Shown here: one piece after another, positions 46,675 to 56,291 of the stretch
Position numbering within the stretch: the stretch's first letter is position 1
Layout: the number at the start of each line of letters is the position of its first letter
Assembly (NCBI RefSeq): GCF_900095265.1
Contig: NZ_LT607654.1
Location: 330,480 to 394,479, forward strand
Direction: 5' to 3'
Origin: Janthinobacterium sp. UMAB-56
Lineage (GTDB): Bacteria; Pseudomonadota; Gammaproteobacteria; Burkholderiales; Burkholderiaceae_D
Length of the DNA stretch: 64,000 bases
Translations under genes and position numbers: made by a program
Notes under the pieces: model-generated
The model's input: the letters and a program-made list of their open reading frames with translations, nothing else
The model's database searches: none
What the model was told of the DNA's origin: nothing

Positions 46675-47436
46675 TTACTTGAAGAAGATGTCGTAAGACA
46701 ATTTCACGATCAGCAGCACCAGCAGCACGAGGAAGAGGAGGCGCACGAAGGCGGCGCCGCGCCGCACGGCGATCCAGGTGCCTGTCAGGGCGCCCAGGAT
46801 GTTGCACACAGCCATCGGTGCGGCCACGGCGTACACCACATGGCCGGCGGGAATGAAGAAGGCCAGCGCGGCCACGTTGGTGGCGATATTCACCAGTTTC
46901 GAGCAAGCCGAGGCGAGGATGAAATCGAAACCGAAGACACGAATAAACAGGAAAATCAAAAAGCTGCCCGTGCCCGGCCCGAACAGGCCATCATAAAAGC
47001 CGATGGCGCCGCCGATGACGATGGCGAGGATGCGTTCGCGCGGGCCGATGGGGCGCGCTTCGCGCGTCGTGCCGAAATCCTTCTTGATGAAAGTGTAGAT
47101 GGCCATGATGATGATCAACACCAGCACCATGGGGCGCACCACCTGTTGCGGCACATACGATACGGCGGCCGCGCCGATGAAGGACATGACGAAGGCGCTG
47201 GCCACGGCCGGCAGCACCAGCAGCCAGGGAATATGTACCTTGCCGACAAAGGAACGGGCGGCAAACGTGGTGCCGCAGGCGGACGCCAGTTTATTCGTGC
47301 CCAGCAAAGACGTCGAAGCCATGTTCGGCATCAGGTTGAACAGGGCCGGCAGTTGTATCAGCCCCCCCCCGCCCACGGCGGCATCGATGAGGCCGGCAAA
47401 GAAGGCAAATAAACACAGCAGCGAAATGGTCAGCAT
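46675..47436 (-). CDS. TauE/SafE-family exporter
   Basis: A 253-aa membrane protein with about eight hydrophobic segments. The start at 47436 gives MLTISLLCLFAFFAGLIDAAVGGGGLIQLPAL, the family opening with the GGGG turn; the longer frame to 47520 is hydrophilic and crosses the LysR-type dyad, so it is rejected. The second repeat has IGFYDGLFGPGTGSFLIF, the other family signature. TauE/SafE proteins export sulfite, sulfonates or organic acids. It is divergent from a LysR regulator, its probable controller. Confidence 0.83.
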   Translation of the reverse strand: MLTISLLCLFAFFAGLIDAAVGGGGLIQLPALFNLMPNMASTSLLGTNKLASACGTTFAARSFVGKVHIPWLLVLPAVASAFVMSFIGAAAVSYVPQQVVRPMVLVLIIIMAIYTFIKKDFGTTREARPIGPRERILAIVIGGAIGFYDGLFGPGTGSFLIFLFIRVFGFDFILASACSKLVNIATNVAALAFFIPAGHVVYAVAAPMAVCNILGALTGTWIAVRRGAAFVRLLFLVLLVLLIVKLSYDIFFK

Positions 47437-47504
47437 GATAGGCAGTGGAGAATGGGCGACAGCGGCAGTATAGGCGCCGTGGATTTTTCCGGATGCAACT
47501 TCAA

Positions 47505-47521
47505 ATTGCGGAAAACGCAAT
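47505..47521. promoter_or_regulatory. LysR-type dyad (T-N11-A)
   Basis: ATTGCG-GAAAA-CGCAAT, a perfect 6-bp inverted repeat containing T-N11-A, midway between the divergent exporter (start 47436) and LysR gene (start 47587). The position and form are those expected for the autoregulatory site of a LysR regulator. Confidence 0.65.
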
Positions 47522-47586
47522 CAGGCGTAACGCTTGACGGAATGCACGCCGTGCGGTCTACTGGCCTCTTTTGCCGGGAGCGCGCA

Positions 47587-48516
47587 ATGTCGATGAAATT
47601 GATGTGGGAGATCCGCGCCTTTTGCACCGTGGTGGAAAAGCGCAGCTTCATCCACGCGGCGCGCATGCTGGGACGCTCGCCGTCGGCCGTCACGCGCGCC
47701 ATCCAGTTCCTCGAAGAAGCTATCGGCGCCGAGCTGATCCTGCGCACGCAAAAGCAATTCACCCTGACGACGGCGGGCGAAACGTATTACGCGTCGGCCA
47801 AGCACTTGCTGGAAACGCAGGCCGAGGCGGAAGATCAATTGGCTGAGCTGAGCAACTCGCCGCAGGGCTGGGTACGCCTCTCGGCGCCGGAAATCCTCTC
47901 GCTGGGTTTCTTGCCGAAAGTAGTAGCGCAATTTTCGCGCGATTACCCGAATGTGTCCGTGGACATTCATTTCTCGGACAAATCGATCGACCCCATCCAG
48001 GAAAAGCTGGACTTTGCCATCCGCGGCGCCTTCCCCCAGTCGAGCGAGCTGATCGGCTATCCCCTGTGGAATTACCGCCGCTACATGTACGCCTCGCCCG
48101 ACTATATAGAACGCATGGGCGCGCCGGACGAACCGGAAGAGCTGGCCGGCCACGACATCATCATGCACTCGGCCCCGCGCATCCTGCGCGACTGGCATTT
48201 CGTCTCTGCTACGCGCAACGTGCGCTACCAGGTGCAGCCGCGTTTCCGCTTCACTTCCGGCATCGCCACCTTCCAGGCGGCCCTGGAAGGCGCCGGCATC
48301 GTGCGCCTGGCCAGCTGGCTGGCGGAGCCAGCCGTGACTGCAGGAACGCTGCGCCGCGTCTGCACGGCGTACCGACTCACCTCATCGAAGGAACTCGACC
48401 CCAGCATTCATGCCGTGTATGGCACGTCGCGCATGGCCAAGGGGGCGCGGCTGTTTCTCGAATATGTACGGCAGCGGGGGCGGGAGATACCGGATGAACG
48501 GATAATTAGCATCTGA
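47587..48516 (+). CDS. LysR-family transcriptional regulator
   Basis: A 309-aa regulator. The ATG at 47587 (MSMKLMWEIRAFCTVVEKRS) follows GGGAG at 47576-47580; the longer upstream frame runs across the dyad and is rejected. The winged helix-turn-helix is FIHAARMLGRSPSAVTRAIQFLEEAIGAELILRT in residues ~20-53; the C-terminal ligand-binding domain follows (VSVDIHFSDKSIDPIQEKLDFAIRGA). Neighbourhood suggests control of the divergent TauE/SafE exporter. The effector is unknown. Confidence 0.87.
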   Translation: MSMKLMWEIRAFCTVVEKRSFIHAARMLGRSPSAVTRAIQFLEEAIGAELILRTQKQFTLTTAGETYYASAKHLLETQAEAEDQLAELSNSPQGWVRLSAPEILSLGFLPKVVAQFSRDYPNVSVDIHFSDKSIDPIQEKLDFAIRGAFPQSSELIGYPLWNYRRYMYASPDYIERMGAPDEPEELAGHDIIMHSAPRILRDWHFVSATRNVRYQVQPRFRFTSGIATFQAALEGAGIVRLASWLAEPAVTAGTLRRVCTAYRLTSSKELDPSIHAVYGTSRMAKGARLFLEYVRQRGREIPDERIISI

Positions 48517-48583
48517 TTGGGCGTGCTGGAAGAGTTCAAGCCCCCACTCCAGTGACGATGTTTTCCAGCCTAACTTGAATGCA

Positions 48584-51007
48584 TTAGCGCCCATGCCAGT
48601 AACGCGGCCGGCTGGCCCGATACAGCGTCACGTCGATATCCTCGCCAAACGCCAGCACCACCGCCCCCGTCACATCCGTGCGCAGCCGCGTGATGCCCAT
48701 GTCGCCATAGCGCGCATACACCTGCGGTTTCGGATGTTTATAACGGTTCCTGTGTCCCACCTGGAAAATCGCCAGTGTCGGATGGACGGCGATCAAAAAC
48801 GCTGGCGTCGATGACGTGCCGCTGCCGTGATGGGGCGCCAGCAGCACGTCGGCGGCCAGTTCACCCTCCGCCGAGCGCGCCAGCAATTGCGCTTCCTGCG
48901 CCGCCTCAATGTCTCCGGCCAGCAAGATCGAGTGCTTGCCTGCCGTGATTTTCACGCTGCAGCTGCGGGCATTCGGTTTCAAAGAGATATCCGTATGGCT
49001 GCCGGCCAGCGGGTGCAGCATGGCGAAATGCACGCCGTCCCAGGTCCAGCTCTGGCCCGCCATGCAGTGCAGATAGGGCCCGTGCGACTCCCGCCGCGCC
49101 TCGATGGCCGGGTGGCCATCGAACAGGGACGAGGCCAGCCAGCCCACTTGCACGTTCTCCAGCAGCGACACGGCGCCGCCCGCATGGTCGAGGTCGCTAT
49201 GGGAAATGATCACGCCGTCGAGCGTGGCGATGCCGCGTGCGCGCAGGTAAGGCACAATGACCCGGCTGGCAGCATCGGAATCGAGGCTGTAGGCCGGTCC
49301 CGTGTCGTACAGCAGGCGGTGGCTTGGCGTTTCCACCAGCACGGCCATGCCCTGCCCCACGTCAAAGGCCGTGATCCACATCTGGCCAGGTGGCGGGCTG
49401 GACGGCAGGGCCGTCAGCAGGGGCAGCCAGCTCAGCATGCCAGCCCAGCGATGCGGCCATCCCCTTGGCGCCAGCAACCATGCCGTGCCAAACAATGCCC
49501 AGCTAAAACTCCACATTGGCGGCGCGGGCGCCGTCCACACGGCGAAGCGGCGCGCGCCCAGCCATTCCAGCACCTGCGCCAGCATTTGCACGATGGCGTG
49601 CGCCAGCAGCAGCAAACCATCGGACAACGGCGCGGGCAGCAGGCTGCCGGCCAGCGACAAGGGCGTGACGACCAGGCTGATGACGGGAATGGCCAGCGCA
49701 TTGGCCACGGGGCTGACCAGCGACACTTGCGAGAACAGCAGCATCGTCAAGGGCACCAGCCCCACTGTCACCACATATTGCGTGTGGGCGCCCAGCGCCA
49801 CGGTCGCGCGCAGGCGGCGCCAGCGGCTGGCGCTCTCCGGCAAGGGCGCCGTGGTGCGGCCCGCCGTCGCGTACAGGATGGTGGCGACGGCGCCGAACGA
49901 CAGCCAGAAACCGGGCCACAGCACGGCCCAGGGGTCAAGCAGCAGCACCACGCCCAGCGCCAGGCACAGCACATGGCCCATGCTGGTGATGCGTCCCAGC
50001 CACAAGGCCAGCGCCACCACCAGCAGCATATACAAGGTGCGCTGCGCGGGCACGCCGAAGCCAGCCAGCAGTACATAGAAAAATGCCGCCAGCGCGCCGG
50101 CCAGCGCCGCCACCTTTTGCGCAGGTAGCAGCAAGGGCAGTTGCCGCTCCGTGAAAAACGAGCGCCGCCACAGCGCGCCCGCGCCCAGGGCGAACAGGCC
50201 CGCGATCATCGTAATGTGCAAGCCGGAAATCGAAATCAGATGACTCACGCCAGTGCGGTTGAATACTTGCCAGTCCGACTGGGGGATGGCGCGCTGGTCG
50301 CCCACCACCAGCGCCACGATCACACCCGCATACTGTTTTCCGTCCAGGCTGCGCAGGATGCGCGCGCGCAAGGCCGCGCGGCTGGCCTCCACCACATTGC
50401 CGAAGCCAGGCACGAAGGCGGCCAGGCGCACGTTGGGTAACTCGGCGCGCGGCTGCGGCCGTACATAGCCGGTGGCGCGCACGCCCTGCTCCAGCAGCCA
50501 CACTTCATAATCAAAGCCCTGCGGGTTCGCGTTGCCGTGCGGACGCTGCAGCCGCACCGTCAAACGCCAGCGCTGGCCCGGCTGCACGTCGCCCACCTCA
50601 TTCGTTACCTCATCGCGAAAACCCGCGTACCAGGACAGGGCGACCAAGGGAGGCACCCTCGCTCCAGCAGACTTTTCCACGGCAAAATTGAAGCGCACGC
50701 CCTGCTCGAAACGGTACGGCAGGCTGGCGATGGTGCCCGTGACGATGATGTCCTGTCCTTCATCAGCCAGCGCCAGTTGCGGCGCCATGGCGGCCTGGGC
50801 CAGCCAGGCGGCCCAGTAAAAGCCCAGCCCCAGGCCAGCGGCAAGCGCAATGGCAGAACACCAGCGCGCGTGGCGACGCAACGCCAGCGCAGCCAGCAGC
50901 GCTGCGCCAGCGATGACGAGCAGCGCCATGTCCGCATGCGGCGGCAGGCTGGCTTGCGTCTGCAAGCAGGCGGCGCCGGTGGCAAAGCCGAGTATCAGGG
51001 TGCGCAT
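48584..51007 (-). CDS. comEC: DNA internalisation competence protein ComEC/Rec2
   Basis: An 807-aa membrane protein for natural transformation, forming the inner-membrane DNA channel. Residues ~1-90 are hydrophobic; ~100-200 are the DUF4131 OB-like domain; ~240-540 the polytopic ComEC core (VSHLISISGLHITMIAGLFALG); and ~560-800 a metallo-beta-lactamase domain with SHSDLDHAGGAVSLLENVQV and APHHGSGTSSTPAF, the metal-binding residues kept. Full length and apparently functional. Transcribed alone, divergent from a methyltransferase. Confidence 0.9.
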   Translation of the reverse strand: MRTLILGFATGAACLQTQASLPPHADMALLVIAGAALLAALALRRHARWCSAIALAAGLGLGFYWAAWLAQAAMAPQLALADEGQDIIVTGTIASLPYRFEQGVRFNFAVEKSAGARVPPLVALSWYAGFRDEVTNEVGDVQPGQRWRLTVRLQRPHGNANPQGFDYEVWLLEQGVRATGYVRPQPRAELPNVRLAAFVPGFGNVVEASRAALRARILRSLDGKQYAGVIVALVVGDQRAIPQSDWQVFNRTGVSHLISISGLHITMIAGLFALGAGALWRRSFFTERQLPLLLPAQKVAALAGALAAFFYVLLAGFGVPAQRTLYMLLVVALALWLGRITSMGHVLCLALGVVLLLDPWAVLWPGFWLSFGAVATILYATAGRTTAPLPESASRWRRLRATVALGAHTQYVVTVGLVPLTMLLFSQVSLVSPVANALAIPVISLVVTPLSLAGSLLPAPLSDGLLLLAHAIVQMLAQVLEWLGARRFAVWTAPAPPMWSFSWALFGTAWLLAPRGWPHRWAGMLSWLPLLTALPSSPPPGQMWITAFDVGQGMAVLVETPSHRLLYDTGPAYSLDSDAASRVIVPYLRARGIATLDGVIISHSDLDHAGGAVSLLENVQVGWLASSLFDGHPAIEARRESHGPYLHCMAGQSWTWDGVHFAMLHPLAGSHTDISLKPNARSCSVKITAGKHSILLAGDIEAAQEAQLLARSAEGELAADVLLAPHHGSGTSSTPAFLIAVHPTLAIFQVGHRNRYKHPKPQVYARYGDMGITRLRTDVTGAVVLAFGEDIDVTLYRASRPRYWHGR

Positions 51008-51214
51008 GGGAAGGCAGAATCAAAACAGGATCGTCGCTCGACGCGAAAGGGGCTCTCCTACTGTGATCGCGTTCGACGCGCTGCCGCCTGATCTGGCGCA
51101 ATGGTGGGTAGATAAAGCCCATCGTGCAAGTTAGGCGCCTCGGCCGCTGGCGAAACTTTCCCCATGCTAAGATGACCATCCGGCGCCAAGGCGCCACGAC
51201 TTTGCGGACCTTGC

Positions 51215-52048
51215 ATGACCCTACTGACAGCGGCCGAAACGTATTTACAGGACTTTCATCAAAGGCAAGTCGGCGTGACCAGCGCCGCGTTTGCCCATCT
51301 GCCGGCCAGTTCCCCCGCAGAAACCTGGACCTCGTCCTACGACGTGCTGACCAGCCTGGTACCGGCCGTGGACACGCCATTGAGCGTGCTCGACCTGGCC
51401 TGCGGCGACGGCCATCTGCTGGGCTTGCTGGCAGCCAGGCGGCAGCCACAGCTGCAGCTGCTCGGCGTCGACATGAGCATGGCTGAACTGGCCGTCGCGC
51501 GCGCCGCCCTTCCCCCATCCGTACGCTTGCAACAGGGCCGCGCCCAGGCGCTCGACGTGCCGTCGGCCAGCGTGGATTATCTCGTCTCGCACATGGCGCT
51601 GATGCTGATGGACGACATCTTGCAAGTCGTCCAGGGAATACGCCGCGTGCTGCGACCCGGCGGCCAGTTCGCGGCCATCCTCGGCCGGACTTTCTTGCTG
51701 GGCGAAGTCAACGACGTTTTCATGCGCGTCTTCAAACCCATCGCCAGCGACGCGCTGCCGCCCATGCGCTTCGGCGACAGGCGCACCGGGTCGGAAGCCG
51801 GCTGGCGCGAGCTGCTCGATGGCGCGTTTGCGCAGCTCACCTTTGACGACATCGACGTGCCCTGGTCGCCCACACCAGGCCAATTGTGGGCCGCCCTGCT
51901 GGACACCTACGATATCGACCGCCTGGACGATGATGCCAGGCAGCGCCTGCGCAGCGCGTTCCTGGATGCCGTGGCGTATCTGAAAAACGCTGACGGAGTG
52001 ATTGTCACCGGCTGGGGCCTGCGTCTGGTGCGCGCGCGTGCCGCCTGA
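51215..52048 (+). CDS. SAM-dependent methyltransferase
   Basis: A 277-aa class I methyltransferase. The SAM-binding glycine motif is VLDLACGDGHLLGLLAAR near residues 58-75, with the acidic loop LLGVDMSMAELAVARAAL and VDYLVSHMALMLMDDI. Resembles UbiE/Methyltransf_11 enzymes; the target is unknown. It ends 85 bases before a Suv3-like helicase gene with its own -10 box. Confidence 0.8.
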   Translation: MTLLTAAETYLQDFHQRQVGVTSAAFAHLPASSPAETWTSSYDVLTSLVPAVDTPLSVLDLACGDGHLLGLLAARRQPQLQLLGVDMSMAELAVARAALPPSVRLQQGRAQALDVPSASVDYLVSHMALMLMDDILQVVQGIRRVLRPGGQFAAILGRTFLLGEVNDVFMRVFKPIASDALPPMRFGDRRTGSEAGWRELLDGAFAQLTFDDIDVPWSPTPGQLWAALLDTYDIDRLDDDARQRLRSAFLDAVAYLKNADGVIVTGWGLRLVRARAA

Positions 52049-52095
52049 CTATGCGACCGCCAGGCCTGGCGACCACCGCCCGCCCCCATCGACGG

Positions 52096-52101
52096 TATAA
52101 T
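52096..52101 (+). promoter_or_regulatory. -10 box of the helicase gene
   Basis: Perfect TATAAT 32 bases before the ATG at 52134. The -35 region is not clear. Confidence 0.45.
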
Positions 52102-52133
52102 CGGCCTCGCTTACTTCAACACCCAGGCACGAC

Positions 52134-54122
52134 ATGACTTCCTCCGCACTTCCTCCCGATACCTCCACCGACATTTCCGACAGCACCGAAGACAATAACG
52201 ACGCCACCCTGGTTGCGGAACTGGGGGAACTGGCCGAGCATATCCGCCTGGTCAAGATGGAAGGCCGCGTCTTCGTGCGCTTTTCCGGCACGGTCAAGGC
52301 AGGGCATCTGGTGGTGCCCTATGCGCTGGTGCCAGCGCAGGGCGTGCTGGCGCGGCCGGCCAAGTGGCGCAAGATGGACCGCGAGACCAAGCTGGCCCTG
52401 ATGCGCGAACGGGCCAGCGCGGCCGTCTTCGAGCAATTGCGCCAGCATGTGATCGATTTCGTCGCCGACATCGCCGGCCTGAGCGAAGACGTCGACACGG
52501 ACCCCATGGTCTTCCTGCACACCTTGGCCGACATGCAGACGTCGGAGCCGGCCGGCATGGTCTTCGACCGCATCCGCCAGCGTTTTAATCACGCCATCGA
52601 GCGCCAGCAGGAGGAACAGCATGCTGCGCGCACGCGCCAGAGCATCAACCTGGCCGAGTATCCCGCCTCGTTCGAGATGGCGCGCCGCCTGCCGCGCCGC
52701 TTCATCGCCCTGCTGGGCCCGACGAATTCCGGCAAGACGCACCGCGCCATGGAAGCACTGGTGAAGGCGAAGAGCGGCATTTATCTGGCGCCATTGCGCC
52801 TGCTGGCCCTGGAAAACTATGAACGCCTGCAGGAAGCCGCGCCGCATGGCAAGCCGCTGGCCGTGAGCCTGATCACGGGCGAGGAACGCCGCGTGGTCGA
52901 CGGCGCCACGCACGTGGCCAGCACGGTGGAAATGCTGGACACGAAAAGCGTCGTCGAGGTGGCCGTCATCGATGAAATCCAGATGCTGGCCGACCCGGAC
53001 CGGGGCGCCGCGTGGACGGCCGCCGTCTGCGGCGCGCCGGCCCACACAGTCTATCTGGTAGGCGCGCCGGAAGCGCGGCGCGCCATCGAGGCGCTGGCCG
53101 AGCGCCTGGACTGCCCGCTAGAAGTGCATGTCTTGAAACGCATGGCGCCCCTGTCGATGGAGCCGACCGCCGTGCGCAAGGTGCGGAACCTGCGCCGCGG
53201 CGACGCCGTCATCGCCTTTTCGCGCCGCGAAGTGCTGATGTGGCGCGACATGATCACGGAAACAGGGCTGTCGGTGGCCACCGTCTACGGCAACCTGTCG
53301 CCCGAAGTGCGGCGCGCGCAGGCGCAGCGCTTCCGCGATGGCACGGCCGATATCGTCGTCGGCACGGATGCGCTGGCGATGGGCCTGAACATGCCGATCG
53401 CGCGCATCGTCATGACCACTTGCGTCAAATACAATGGCCGCGAAGAAGAAGAGATTTCGGCCGCGCTGGCGCGCCAGATCGCCGGGCGCGCGGGCCGCTA
53501 CGGCGTGCATGAAGAGGGACTCGTGGCCGGCTATGACAACGAGACGCATGAAGTGATGCGCGCCCTGCTCAAGGAAAAGCTGCATCCGCTGAACACCAGC
53601 GGCTTCGCCGTGGCGCCGTCGCTCGAACATTTGCACCGCATTTCGTCGGTGACGGGCGAACTGTCGCTGTCAAAACTGCTGCGCCGCTTCATTCACAATA
53701 TCGACGTGCCGGACGGCTTTTTCTTCCCCCGCATCACGGAAGACCAGAAGGAGCGCGCCGTCTGGCTAGACACCCTGCCCCTGTCCGTGGCCGACAAGTT
53801 CACGCTGTCGCTGGTGCCGATATCGAGCAAGGTGCCGTCCTTGCAAACGGCGTGGGAACACTGGGCCAAGAATCTGTCGCAAGGCAAGACCAGCACACTG
53901 CGCCAGCACGCGTATGGCGCAAGCACGCAGAATTTGCAGCAGGTGGAAGACACTTGCCGCTACTACTCGGCGTATGCGTGGCTCAGCTACCGCCTGCCCG
54001 AATTCTTCCCCGATATCGCCGTGGCGCAAAACCTGTCGCGCGATGCGTCGGAACGCGTCGATTCCATCCTGCGCGCGCACAATGCGGCGTCGCGCGGACG
54101 CTCCGGCAAAAAGTTCAAATAA
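52134..54122 (+). CDS. Suv3-like ATP-dependent RNA helicase
   Basis: A 662-aa helicase. Residues 1-~185 are an N-terminal domain starting with an acidic Ser/Thr/Asp-rich stretch. The helicase core has Walker A LLGPTNSGKTHRAMEAL (K201), a DEIQ Walker B (AVIDEIQMLADPDRG), and motif VI QIAGRAGRYG; motif V is DALAMGLNMPI. The C-terminal ~120 residues look like the SUV3 C-terminal domain. SUV3 is the mitochondrial degradosome helicase of eukaryotes; bacterial members occur mainly in alpha- and some betaproteobacteria. It probably unwinds RNA for degradation. The tail is basic (RGRSGKKFK). Confidence 0.85.
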   Translation: MTSSALPPDTSTDISDSTEDNNDATLVAELGELAEHIRLVKMEGRVFVRFSGTVKAGHLVVPYALVPAQGVLARPAKWRKMDRETKLALMRERASAAVFEQLRQHVIDFVADIAGLSEDVDTDPMVFLHTLADMQTSEPAGMVFDRIRQRFNHAIERQQEEQHAARTRQSINLAEYPASFEMARRLPRRFIALLGPTNSGKTHRAMEALVKAKSGIYLAPLRLLALENYERLQEAAPHGKPLAVSLITGEERRVVDGATHVASTVEMLDTKSVVEVAVIDEIQMLADPDRGAAWTAAVCGAPAHTVYLVGAPEARRAIEALAERLDCPLEVHVLKRMAPLSMEPTAVRKVRNLRRGDAVIAFSRREVLMWRDMITETGLSVATVYGNLSPEVRRAQAQRFRDGTADIVVGTDALAMGLNMPIARIVMTTCVKYNGREEEEISAALARQIAGRAGRYGVHEEGLVAGYDNETHEVMRALLKEKLHPLNTSGFAVAPSLEHLHRISSVTGELSLSKLLRRFIHNIDVPDGFFFPRITEDQKERAVWLDTLPLSVADKFTLSLVPISSKVPSLQTAWEHWAKNLSQGKTSTLRQHAYGASTQNLQQVEDTCRYYSAYAWLSYRLPEFFPDIAVAQNLSRDASERVDSILRAHNAASRGRSGKKFK

Positions 54123-54225
54123 AAGTCAACGGATTTGCAGAAGCCAGCCCTGCTCAGTGGCGAGATAGCTGGCCGCTTGCAGGGCAATGCGCCGCCCCCT
54201 CACTGGCCGAGGGCAAGCGGAGGCG

Positions 54226-55464
54226 TTACGGTTTCGGTGCCTCATAATGCAATTTGAGCACCAGTCCATTATGGTCATCGGCCATATAGATATCGCCATC
54301 CTGTCCCTGCTTGACGTCGACGGGCGCGCCCCTGCCCTGCTTGCCCTTGCGCTCCCAGTTGCCGATCAACTCGACGGACTTGCCCAGCGGCGCACCGGCC
54401 TTGTCTGGCAGCAGCGCCACCAGGCGATGGCCATTGCTGCGGTAGCCGTGGTAGCCGATGATCAGGCTGTTCCTGTACATCTCCGGGAAGCGGCTGGCCG
54501 TATAAAAGGTCATGCCCAGCGGCGCGGCATGGCCGGGTAGCAGGCGCTGCGGCGCCGCGTATTGGGCGGCGCAAGCCGTTTTCGGGTACTCTGGGCTGGC
54601 CACATTGTCGTCGTAGCAGTACGGCCAGCCATAATGCCGGTCTGCCTTGATCAAATTGAGTTCTTCATGCGGCAGGTTCTCGTCGCTTTTCAGTTGCGGC
54701 ATGGCGGCCTGGATGGCGTCGCGCGCATTTTCCGCCTGCCACAGTTCTCCCGTCGCAGGGTGGAAGGCCAGCGCCATCGAATTGCGCAAGCCGCGCGCAT
54801 GCGTGCGCCAGCTCGTCACCGTGCCGGCTGGCCAGGCCATCTTGTATTCGCGGATGGCGCCCAGCGCTTCCGGGCCTTCGGCCGAAGGGCAAGCCTTGGC
54901 CGGATCAGGCGCCTTGCCGTCGTTCTCGCAATGGTCGGTGCTCGATCCCACGTTCACGTACAGGTCGCCCTTGGGGCCAAAGCGCATGGTCGTCAGCAGG
55001 TGCAAGCCCAGGCCCGGCAGGCGCGGCGTCTTCGCCGTGCCGCCGATGATGTCGGTGAGGGCGCGCGATGGATCGCGCAAGTCGAAGCGGAAGATGCGTC
55101 CCACCTCGCCCACATACACCATGCCGTCCGGCCCCTGCACGATGCCGTTCGGGCGATCGAGTTTGTCGAGCAGCAGCTTACGCTCATAGCCAGGGCCGGC
55201 CGCCTTGCGCTGCAACAGCCACAGTTTCCCCAGCTTGGGCGCCCATCCCGCCATGTCCGTGACGAGGATGTCGCCATTCGTCAGCGGCAGCACGCCACGG
55301 GGAAATTTCAGGCCATCGGCCAGCACGGCCACGCAAAAGCCGGCCGGCGTCGTGACGTCGAGGCGCGGCATGCCGTCGCACTGGGCGCTGGCCGCCGCCA
55401 GGGCGGGCGCAAATACGCTGGACATGCAGGCTGCCAGGGCGCCCGCGAGCATTTTCTTGTTCAT
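54226..55464 (-). CDS. PQQ-dependent sugar dehydrogenase-like periplasmic protein (sorbosone dehydrogenase family)
   Basis: A 412-aa six-bladed beta-propeller. The ATG at 55464 gives a clean signal peptide (MNKKMLAGALAACMSSVFAP, cut near ALAAA). Family marks are the repeated blade strands GDILVTDMAGWAPKLG, RPNGIVQGPDGMVYVGEVGR, FHPATGELWQAENARD and DRHYGWPYCYDD. It resembles L-sorbosone/glucose dehydrogenase proteins that use PQQ, but no pqq biosynthesis genes are in the window, so cofactor use is unproved. It lies 13 bases downstream of tatD on the same transcript. Confidence 0.8.
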   Translation of the reverse strand: MNKKMLAGALAACMSSVFAPALAAASAQCDGMPRLDVTTPAGFCVAVLADGLKFPRGVLPLTNGDILVTDMAGWAPKLGKLWLLQRKAAGPGYERKLLLDKLDRPNGIVQGPDGMVYVGEVGRIFRFDLRDPSRALTDIIGGTAKTPRLPGLGLHLLTTMRFGPKGDLYVNVGSSTDHCENDGKAPDPAKACPSAEGPEALGAIREYKMAWPAGTVTSWRTHARGLRNSMALAFHPATGELWQAENARDAIQAAMPQLKSDENLPHEELNLIKADRHYGWPYCYDDNVASPEYPKTACAAQYAAPQRLLPGHAAPLGMTFYTASRFPEMYRNSLIIGYHGYRSNGHRLVALLPDKAGAPLGKSVELIGNWERKGKQGRGAPVDVKQGQDGDIYMADDHNGLVLKLHYEAPKP

Positions 55465-55477
55465 GGTCTCATTCCAT

Positions 55478-56266
55478 CTAGGGTAATCGGGGCAGCACGG
55501 CGCGCGCATTGGCGCTGGTTTGCGCCGCAACGTCGGCCGGCTCCAGGGCGCGCAATTCGGCCAGCACGGCGCCGATGCGCGGCAGTTCTTCAGGGCTGTT
55601 GCGGCCCGGGTGGACCCAGCTGGGGGAAATGTCAGGCGCGTCCGTCTCCAGCACGATGGCGTGCAGTGGCAGATCCGTGGCCATGCGGCGTATCTGCAAG
55701 GCGCGCGTAAAGGTCATGGCGCCGCCGAAACCGAGCTTGAAACCGAGATCGATGTAGCCCTGCGCCTGCTGGAAGCTGCCATTGAACGCATGCGCGATGC
55801 CGCCGTTCGGGCGTATCTGGCGCACATGCTTGAGGACGATGTCCTGCGAGCGGCGCACGTGGGTCAGAACGGGCAGGTCGAAGTCGCGGGCGATCTTCAG
55901 CTGCTCGCGCAAAAAATGCTCTTGTTTGGCGCGCATGGCCGGTTCGCACAGCATGGGGAGGAAGAAATCGAGGCCGATTTCGCCGATGGCGACGAAACGC
56001 GGGTCGCTCATGGCCTGCGCTACGGCCTCGCGCAGGGCGATCAAATCGTCTTGCGTCGCGTGCGGCACGTAGATCGGGTGTATGCCAAGGGCAAAGCAGG
56101 CGTTGGGCGCCGCTGCCGCCAGGTCGCGCACGATGCTGAAATTGGCCCGTTCGACGGCCGGGATGACGATCATCGCCACGCCCTGCGCGCTGGCGCGCGC
56201 CGCTACCTGCAGCGATTCGCTGCCGAATTCATGCGCGTCGAGGTGGCAATGCGTGTCGATCCACAT
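55478..56266 (-). CDS. TatD-family metal-dependent DNase/hydrolase
   Basis: A 262-aa TIM-barrel hydrolase. Metal ligands are seen in WIDTHCHLDAHEF at the N-terminus, AIGEIGLDFF, PVLTHVRRSQD, HAFNGSFQQAQGYIDLG and LETDAPDISP. AGGAG precedes the ATG at 56266. The family includes 3'-5' exonucleases and D-aminoacyl-tRNA-related hydrolases. It follows LolD by 25 bases, as in many betaproteobacteria. Confidence 0.88.
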   Translation of the reverse strand: MWIDTHCHLDAHEFGSESLQVAARASAQGVAMIVIPAVERANFSIVRDLAAAAPNACFALGIHPIYVPHATQDDLIALREAVAQAMSDPRFVAIGEIGLDFFLPMLCEPAMRAKQEHFLREQLKIARDFDLPVLTHVRRSQDIVLKHVRQIRPNGGIAHAFNGSFQQAQGYIDLGFKLGFGGAMTFTRALQIRRMATDLPLHAIVLETDAPDISPSWVHPGRNSPEELPRIGAVLAELRALEPADVAAQTSANARAVLPRLP

Positions 56267-56291
56267 GGCGGACTCCTAGTATTGCTCAGTA

